From the NCBI GenBank assembly GCA_964517145.1, contig CAZFBN010000118.1, positions 1-17,722 of the forward strand: a DNA stretch of 17,722 bases. Direction: 5' to 3'. The position numbers were made by a program, and so were the translations under genes. Below the pieces are notes generated by a model. It was not told the DNA's origin, did not search any database, and saw only the letters and a program-made list of their open reading frames with translations. Source of the stretch: JADJNW01 sp964517145 (GTDB lineage: Bacteria > Bacteroidota > Bacteroidia > Chitinophagales > Saprospiraceae). Positions 13,521-17,722 of the stretch are shown here, piece by piece (within the stretch, counting starts at the first letter, position 1; each line of letters begins with the position of its first letter).

Positions 13521-13892
13521 ATGAAGACGATTTCAATTCGTATTGTGATTCCCTCTAACGTAGGCGAGTTACTGAATCTGGCAAGCTTGATTTTTGCTAA
13601 ACACCAGAGCGATGGCGCTGCAAGCCCCTTGCACGCCCTTGCAGACGACCCCTGGGATGAATTTGGACCCAAAATTCAAGAAGCCATTGCCAAACACCAG
13701 GAAGCGGAAGAGTTCATGCGACGCGCTGAGCAAGCCTACCGCGACCGTGATCGCCTGGTTGGTGACTTGTCCAGCCTGATAAAACGCACCCGCGACCTGC
13801 TCAAAGCCATCTACAAAAAAATACCTAAAAAGCTAGGCGAGTGGGGCTTCATCGTCAACGACACGCCAAAAGGAACGAAGCTCAAAGTATAA
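13521..13892 (+). CDS. Hypothetical protein, 123 residues, WGF motif
   Basis: I cannot assign a family by name. The start is ATG 13521; a TTG two codons upstream is less likely. Residues 2-10 (KTISIRIVI) are strand-like. Residues 15-100 are mostly helical and charged, with AKHQSDGAASPLHAL (26-40), a DPWDEFGP turn (43-50), a helix with KHQEAEEFMRRAEQAYRDRD (58-77) and a helix ending KKIPKK. The C-terminus is a small conserved-looking unit, LGEWGFIVNDTPKG (105-118). No signal peptide or membrane segment is present. The composition suggests a helical bundle with a short beta tail. It stands alone with gene-poor flanks and a strong terminator directly downstream, so it is an independent unit. Its codons are richer in G+C at third positions than the nearby sequence. 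Confidence 0.7.
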   Translation: MKTISIRIVIPSNVGELLNLASLIFAKHQSDGAASPLHALADDPWDEFGPKIQEAIAKHQEAEEFMRRAEQAYRDRDRLVGDLSSLIKRTRDLLKAIYKKIPKKLGEWGFIVNDTPKGTKLKV

Positions 13893-13898
13893 ATGGGA

Positions 13899-13928
13899 AA
13901 GCCCGCCTGCCGTTGGGGAGGCGGGTTT
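13899..13928 (+). terminator. Intrinsic terminator after the 123-residue gene
   Basis: CCCGCCT (13902-13908) pairs with AGGCGGG (13919-13925) around a 10-nt loop. The stem is extended by a G-T and two A-T pairs and followed by TTTGATGTTTT. It begins a few bases after the stop codon, the expected place for a rho-independent terminator. Confidence 0.8.
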
Positions 13929-14362
13929 GATGTTTTAATAGAATGTTTTTGAAATGAATTTTTAATTAGATTGGTTCAATCATGCAAGTAGTCGAGCAGT
14001 TTTACCCCAAAGGGACGCTATGGATAGTCAATAGTCTTATTTAATTTAATTGAGAATCAAGACTTTATTTAAACTTTGTTATAGATTAAATATACTCTAT
14101 TAAGTAGTTGGACAGTTTTCAAGTCAACAGTCTCCTCCTTTCAAATTTGGTATAAAACCTTTCTAAACGCTTTTAAATAATGTTGATCCTTTAAGGATTC
14201 ATTTGTATAAAAAAAAGGGTACCCCTTTGGATGAGGAGTACCTGGATAAACTATAAACAAACAAAAAACATTAGCGATTCTAAATCAGCATACTCAACAA
14301 CTGGCGCAAAAAAGGGTTTAAAGAATAGGCGCTTTTTTCGCAGCGTTTTGTAAATTTAAAGA
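13929..14362. other. 434-bp gene-free AT-rich region
   Basis: There is no gene of convincing length here. The stretch holds two near-identical 18-mers (13986-14003 and 14102-14119, 15 of 18 bases equal), an AGTCTT/AAGACT stem (14033 and 14059), the odd palindrome ATCCTT-T-AAGGAT (14186-14198), and a GGTAC/GTACC stem beginning at 14218. These may be regulatory or leftovers of a lost element; none is diagnostic. No -33/-7 pair was found before the next gene. Confidence 0.45.
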
Positions 14363-15055
14363 ATGGAAGAGCGGAAATCAAATCATCAGGTTTTCTTGTA
14401 TTTTTTATTATATGCCGGTTTTTTATTGCTAATGCTGCGATATGCGGCGGTTTCGCGGTTTTTGTTGTTGCCACTGGCAGGTGCGGCGTTGCTTGCCCTT
14501 AGTCTTTATGCGGGTTATCGCTTGATTACGCGAAGGGCGGCAGAAAAAAAGTTTCGCAACAGTGTGGAAGGCGTTATTCAAACCCGATTGGAGGAATGTA
14601 ATAATCAGATTCATATTAATAGCCAGGATATAACAGAAATCGAAGAAAATATTGCGGAGTTACGACAAAAACTAAATGTAAATACTGACTTGCCACCACG
14701 ATTGCAGGCAGATACAGAGGAGTTAATACAAAATTTTCAGGCGCAGCTACAATTACGAGCTTCTAAATTGGCTTTTTTTCAGACTTGTAAAAGCAAATTA
14801 CAACAATTGTTACACCAGCATGAGTTGATTCAAACGCTGGAGCATAAAAAAGAAAAATTGCGCCAAATGCAGGAAAGTAATTTGCAGGACATTGCGGCGC
14901 TAGAGGAATTAAAAACGAACGTGGAATACGATATTTTATACCTCGATTCGATTGAAAATTTGTCGCGTCGCCTGCAAGCCAGCACCAACTACACGGATGC
15001 CGAGCGCCTGCGGGAAGAATTGGATAAAATGACGAAATCGTTGGATAAGTTTTAG
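14363..15055 (+). CDS. Membrane-anchored coiled-coil protein, unknown
   Basis: This 230-residue protein has two hydrophobic segments close together near the N-terminus (about residues 9-27 and 32-54), followed by a basic stretch (TRRAAEKKFR) and a long, Gln/Glu/Leu-rich helical region (about 70-228) with strong coiled-coil character. The helical part is broken once near residues 106-112 (VNTDLPP), which would allow an antiparallel hairpin of two helices. The basic loop after the second membrane segment suggests that the coiled-coil part faces the cytoplasm. I see no enzyme motif. It could be a scaffold or a cell-envelope protein; this is inference from shape. It is convergent with the thioredoxin-like gene, and an inverted repeat lies between the two. 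Confidence 0.75.
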   Translation: MEERKSNHQVFLYFLLYAGFLLLMLRYAAVSRFLLLPLAGAALLALSLYAGYRLITRRAAEKKFRNSVEGVIQTRLEECNNQIHINSQDITEIEENIAELRQKLNVNTDLPPRLQADTEELIQNFQAQLQLRASKLAFFQTCKSKLQQLLHQHELIQTLEHKKEKLRQMQESNLQDIAALEELKTNVEYDILYLDSIENLSRRLQASTNYTDAERLREELDKMTKSLDKF

Positions 15056-15060
15056 ACTAT

Positions 15061-15134
15061 GTTATCTGTTATTGGTTATTGGTTATTGGTTATTTGGGGT
15101 TACGGGTACTTTTTGCTCCCAAATAACCAATAAC
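15061..15134. repeat. Heptamer tandem repeat inside a 17-bp inverted repeat
   Basis: Five 7-bp units, GTTATCT, GTTATTG three times and GTTATTT, run from 15061 to 15095. The last part forms the left arm GTTATTGGTTATTTGGG (15082-15098), which pairs perfectly with 15118-15134 around a 19-nt loop. It fills the gap between two convergent genes, so it may act as a bidirectional terminator, although the stem is AT-rich. Confidence 0.8.
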
Positions 15135-15141
15135 AAAAACA

Positions 15142-15693
15142 CTACTGCCCTTGCTGGGTTTTCATGAACGCTTCGTAGCTGGTTTTTTGATAATGATTAT
15201 CACCGAAATATTTTAATTCCTTGATAAAGTTATCTGCCGTTTTATATCCTGGCGAAATGGAGATACGCGCTTGTTTTTCATCGAGATACACATAGGAAGG
15301 ATACCCCAATTTTCCATCCAGCAAAGCGTATGCCAGTTCATGCACCCCACGACTGCCTGAGGCGATATATTTAAACGTATGATTATTATATTTTACTTCT
15401 TCTTTTTGTTCGGCATCAAATTTTACTGCATAAAAATTTTCATTCATGTATCTTACCACAGCAGGGTCGGTGAATGTGGTTTTATCCATTTTTTTGCACC
15501 AGCCGCACCAGTCGGTATAAAGGTCAATGAAGATTTTTTTGGGCTTTTTTTCCGACATTTTAATTGCCTCGTCCCAGGTGTACCACTTGATTTCCTCTGT
15601 CGGAGCGTTTGTTGTCTTTTTTGGAAGCGCGATAAACGCATACGCCACCAATGCAATGGCTAAAACCGAGCCGCTAAAGAATAACTTTTTCAT
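15142..15693 (-). CDS. Thioredoxin-like protein (CGWC), exported
   Basis: A 183-residue thioredoxin-fold protein likely to act outside the cytoplasm. The N-terminus (MKKLFFSGS, then a hydrophobic run to about residue 23) is a signal peptide or membrane anchor. The fold is shown by the strand KKIFIDLYT (52-60), the redox motif D-W-C63-G-W-C66-K-K-M, the TFTDPAVVRYMNENF segment (73-87) common in thioredoxin_7/DUF255-like proteins, and the likely cis-proline Pro132 in YPSYVYLD. A thiol reductase or disulfide exchange role in the periplasm is expected. The start is ATG 15693, where the signal peptide begins; the frame extends to 15759 but the extra 22 residues are not signal-like. It is transcribed as a single gene, divergent from the UbiX-type gene. 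Confidence 0.87.
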   Translation of the reverse strand: MKKLFFSGSVLAIALVAYAFIALPKKTTNAPTEEIKWYTWDEAIKMSEKKPKKIFIDLYTDWCGWCKKMDKTTFTDPAVVRYMNENFYAVKFDAEQKEEVKYNNHTFKYIASGSRGVHELAYALLDGKLGYPSYVYLDEKQARISISPGYKTADNFIKELKYFGDNHYQKTSYEAFMKTQQGQ

Positions 15694-15725
15694 GCGAGAT
15701 GTGTTTTGAAATACAAAATTTTTAT

Positions 15726-15733
15726 CAAAGATA
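15726..15733 (-). promoter_or_regulatory. -7-like box before the thioredoxin-like gene
   Basis: On the minus strand TATCTTTG (15733-15726) fits TAnnTTTG and lies about 32 bp before the ATG at 15693. The best upstream partner is ATTG at 15760-15757, an imperfect -33 match with 23-nt spacing. It supports the downstream start choice, because the longer frame would begin upstream of this promoter. Confidence 0.4.
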
Positions 15734-15861
15734 CTTGCTAAATACGCAGTGCCATACAATATAGTTGCGTTTAAACATTTTTTAACGAAAATTGTGTTCG
15801 GGTGCGCAAGTGTTCATGTGTTCGTGTACCTGGCGACGAGAACAAATCAATATAGGAATAC

Positions 15862-16446
15862 ATGCAAACAAAGAAAAAAGTGGTAGTTGCCATCGGCGGT
15901 TCGAGCGGTTCGATTTATGCAAAAGTATTGCTGGATAGATTGGTACATTTGCAGGATCAGATTGAAAAAGTAGGAATTGTGATGAGTAACAATGCCAGAT
16001 TTAATTGGCAATTTGAGTTAGAAAACACTGATTTTGAACAATATCCGTTTGAATATTTTGACAAAATGAATTTTATGGCGCCGTTTGCGTCAGGATCAGC
16101 CCGTTATGATACGATGATTATTTGTCCTTGTTCGATGGGTTTATTGGGTAGAATTGCAGCCGGGGTTTCCACCGATTTAATAACTCGTGCGGCGGATGTA
16201 ATATTAAAAGAGCGGCGACGTTTAATCCTGGTGCTGCGCGATACGCCTTATAGCTTGATTCATATTAATAATATGAAACTGGTGACCGAAGCAGGCGGCG
16301 TGATCTGCCCTGCAACACCTTCTTTTTATAGCAAACCGCAGACTTTTGAAGCCTTGGCGGCAACGGTGATTGATCGGGTGCTGGATTTGTCGGGGTTTAA
16401 TCTCCAGACGTTTCGTTGGGGAGAAGGGGAGACGGGAGGACAATAA
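15862..16446 (+). CDS. ubiX: UbiX-type flavin prenyltransferase
   Basis: A 194-residue flavoprotein of the UbiX/Pad1 family, which attaches a dimethylallyl group to FMN to make the prenylated cofactor used by UbiD-type decarboxylases. The flavin-binding start AIGGSSGSIYA is at residues 10-20, the ASGSARYDTMIICPCSMG segment at 76-93, and the AAGVSTDLITRAADVILKER stretch at 99-118. RDTPYSLIHINNMKLVTEAG (126-145) and CPATPSFY (149-156) complete the typical active-site set. Length is normal. It is followed after 53 bp by the FKBP gene on the same strand. No ubiD partner is present in the window, so the decarboxylase it serves (for example in quinone synthesis) is not visible. Upstream it diverges from the thioredoxin-like gene. 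Confidence 0.92.
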   Translation: MQTKKKVVVAIGGSSGSIYAKVLLDRLVHLQDQIEKVGIVMSNNARFNWQFELENTDFEQYPFEYFDKMNFMAPFASGSARYDTMIICPCSMGLLGRIAAGVSTDLITRAADVILKERRRLILVLRDTPYSLIHINNMKLVTEAGGVICPATPSFYSKPQTFEALAATVIDRVLDLSGFNLQTFRWGEGETGGQ

Positions 16447-16499
16447 CACTTGAATACAATTAAGTCATCAATAAACAATTATAAATTAACAATTTTAAA

Positions 16500-17213
16500 A
16501 TGAAAGTCGTTACCTTGTGCCTTTTGGCATTTTTGACAGTCAGCGTTGCGATGGGGCAAAATAAAAAACCTGCTAAAACAGCACCGCCGACTCCAACAAC
16601 TCAAGTAAAACCACAAACCACATTTAAAATGGATTCAGTAAGTTACAGCCTGGGTGTTTTGGTCGCTCAGAATTTAAAACAGCAAGGTTTTGAAAACCTG
16701 GACGCCCAATCATTCACTCAAGCGATGGAGGCAGTGTTGAAAGGAGATAGCCTGAAAATTGATATCAACACAGCGAATCAAAACGTGCAGCAATACATGG
16801 AAAAGCAACAGGCTGTAAAATATGAAGGAACCATCAATCAAGGCAAGCAATTTTTGGCGGAAAATGCCAAGCGCCCGGAGGTAAAAACCACGGCGAGCGG
16901 CTTGCAATATGAAGTGTTGCAGGAGGGTACGGGCGCTAAGCCAACTGCCAATGACCAGGTAACGGTGCACTATACCGGCAAACTCCTGGACGGAACGGTG
17001 TTTGACAGTTCTGTGGAGCGTGGCGAACCGGCCACTTTTGGCGTGACGCAGGTGATCCAGGGTTGGGTAGAAGCATTGCAGATGATGCCGGAAGGATCAA
17101 AGTGGAAACTGTACATTCCTTACAATCTGGCTTATGGTGAGCGCGGTGCTGGGCAGGTGATTGGACCTTACTCGACGTTAGTTTTTGAAGTAGAACTTTT
17201 GAAAATCAATTGA
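16500..17213 (+). CDS. FKBP-type peptidyl-prolyl isomerase, secreted
   Basis: A 237-residue folding factor that speeds proline isomerisation in exported proteins. The N-terminal 19 residues (MKVVTLCLLAFLTVSVAMG) are a signal peptide, probably cut near Gly19-Gln20. A Pro/Thr-rich linker (23-42) follows, then an FkpA/Mip-like N-terminal domain (SYSLGVLVAQNLKQQGF, 48-64) that normally dimerises. The C-terminal FKBP domain runs from about residue 130 to 237: VTVHYTGKLLDGTVFDSS (154-171) and VIQGWVEALQMMPEGSKW (185-202). The FKBP active-site residues Tyr158, Phe168, Asp169, Val185, Ile186 and Trp189 are present, so activity is expected. It lies 53 bp after the ubiX-type gene, so they may share a transcript. 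A hairpin lies directly downstream. Confidence 0.93.
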   Translation: MKVVTLCLLAFLTVSVAMGQNKKPAKTAPPTPTTQVKPQTTFKMDSVSYSLGVLVAQNLKQQGFENLDAQSFTQAMEAVLKGDSLKIDINTANQNVQQYMEKQQAVKYEGTINQGKQFLAENAKRPEVKTTASGLQYEVLQEGTGAKPTANDQVTVHYTGKLLDGTVFDSSVERGEPATFGVTQVIQGWVEALQMMPEGSKWKLYIPYNLAYGERGAGQVIGPYSTLVFEVELLKIN

Positions 17214-17222
17214 TTTTAAATA

Positions 17223-17245
17223 TGGCACATATTTAATATGTGCCA
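17223..17245. terminator. Hairpin between FKBP gene and convergent small gene
   Basis: TGGCACATAT (17223-17232) pairs with ATATGTGCCA (17236-17245) around a 3-nt loop. It begins ten bases after the FKBP stop codon and lies 22 bp past the stop of the opposing gene, where a bidirectional terminator would be expected. The tail is AT-rich on both sides but lacks a clean T-run. Confidence 0.6.
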
Positions 17246-17267
17246 CATTTATACCCTCCAGGCATCT

Positions 17268-17609
17268 TTATTCTCCCCGCTTCCACATTTCCTGCACGCG
17301 CTCAATTTGTTGACGCAACTCTTTCAATTGTGCTTCACGGTCGGCGCGCATACTCGCCTTAATGGCTTCTATTTCAGCACGTTGTGCATCAACTTCAGCT
17401 CTTTTGGCAACCATTTCTTCCTGATGAAAACGAAAATGAGGATTGCAACGGTTAGTGTTTAGGTGCACTTGTACCGGTGAGAAATGCAAGATGCTGTTTT
17501 CCAATGCTTTAATTTGGCGGTATTGGCGGTAATGCTGCCCGATGCTTAGCCCCAGAAGCAGACTTAATACGACAATCACGAGCACCGCCGGTTTGATGTT
17601 GTTTTGCAT
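17268..17609 (-). CDS. Small membrane-anchored coiled-coil protein, unknown
   Basis: A 113-residue protein of unrecognised family. One hydrophobic segment (residues 7-24, AVLVIVVLSLLLGLSIGQ) would anchor it in the inner membrane. A short linker with one cysteine (NTNRCNPHFRFHQEE, 51-65) follows, and the rest (about 66-110) is a strongly charged Ala/Glu/Arg/Lys helix with coiled-coil character (AKRAEVDAQRAEIEAIKAS). The architecture fits a small envelope or septum-associated protein, but no motif shows a job. It converges with the FKBP gene, with a hairpin between them. Start ATG 17609 places the anchor correctly. Confidence 0.65.
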   Translation of the reverse strand: MQNNIKPAVLVIVVLSLLLGLSIGQHYRQYRQIKALENSILHFSPVQVHLNTNRCNPHFRFHQEEMVAKRAEVDAQRAEIEAIKASMRADREAQLKELRQQIERVQEMWKRGE

Positions 17610-17722
17610 AGTCGGATGATTAAATTGTCAAAATGATTTTTGGTAATTTCTAGCTTACAAGATACGTCATTAGAGCATGTTTAAATTTTAGCAAAGTGGT
17701 TTGAAAATAGAGAATCCGCCCT
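17610..17722. other. Non-coding window end
   Basis: An AT-rich stretch upstream of the last gene. I see no TAnnTTTG box on the minus strand and no reading frame entering from the right. Confidence 0.35.

Noticed and set aside
14186..14245. ATCCTT-T-AAGGAT palindrome and GGGTACCC site as operators
   Set aside because: Short palindromes in AT-rich sequence are expected by chance and no regulator gene is adjacent.

Overview
The window looks like a chromosomal segment from a member of the Bacteroidota, possibly close to the Saprospiria; that placement is inference. The clues are moderate G+C, almost no Shine-Dalgarno sequences before the start codons, several promoter-like TAnnTTTG boxes (the Bacteroidota -7 element), a very long CcmF-type protein, a CcmE with CxxxY in place of the heme-binding histidine, a small Lacal_2735/DUF6435-type gene, and a secreted FKBP-type isomerase. 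I saw no tRNA, rRNA, CRISPR array, transposase or phage gene.

Layout. 1-3350: formate-tetrahydrofolate ligase (minus), an alpha/beta hydrolase lipoprotein candidate (plus) and a two-cluster ferredoxin (minus). 3333-5520: a 403-bp gene-free stretch with a perfect 15-bp inverted repeat, then a sodium:solute symporter (minus). 5779-10529: a plus-strand run of ccmE, ccmF, a Rossmann/DUF2520 protein, a 93-residue conserved-looking protein and a 58-codon DUF6435-type gene. 10509-11201: uridine kinase (minus), overlapping the small gene tail to tail by 21 bp. 11418-12719: a NupC-type nucleoside transporter (plus), divergent from the kinase, so nucleoside uptake and phosphorylation genes sit side by side. 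12720-14362: an accessory-looking region holding a minus-strand reading frame built of exact 7-residue (21-bp) repeats and an unrecognised 123-residue protein with its own terminator, separated by long gene-poor gaps. 14363-17609: a membrane coiled-coil protein, a thioredoxin-like CGWC protein, a UbiX-type flavin prenyltransferase, a periplasmic FKBP isomerase and a small membrane coiled-coil protein.

How the genes fit together. CcmE and CcmF handle heme delivery and attachment during cytochrome c maturation, a periplasmic process in which thiol chemistry also matters. The thioredoxin-like protein and the FKBP isomerase act in the same compartment but are not in the same operon. Formate-THF ligase feeds one-carbon units to purine synthesis, and uridine kinase with NupC salvages nucleosides, so nucleotide metabolism is a second weak theme. 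Most of the rest is housekeeping.

The least ordinary item is the heptapeptide-repeat frame at 12804-13181: at least 14 consecutive 21-bp units without an indel, mostly conservative amino-acid changes, no ATG, and an in-frame upstream stretch that reads like a signal peptide. It is the best candidate here for something undescribed, but its expression and function cannot be told from sequence alone.
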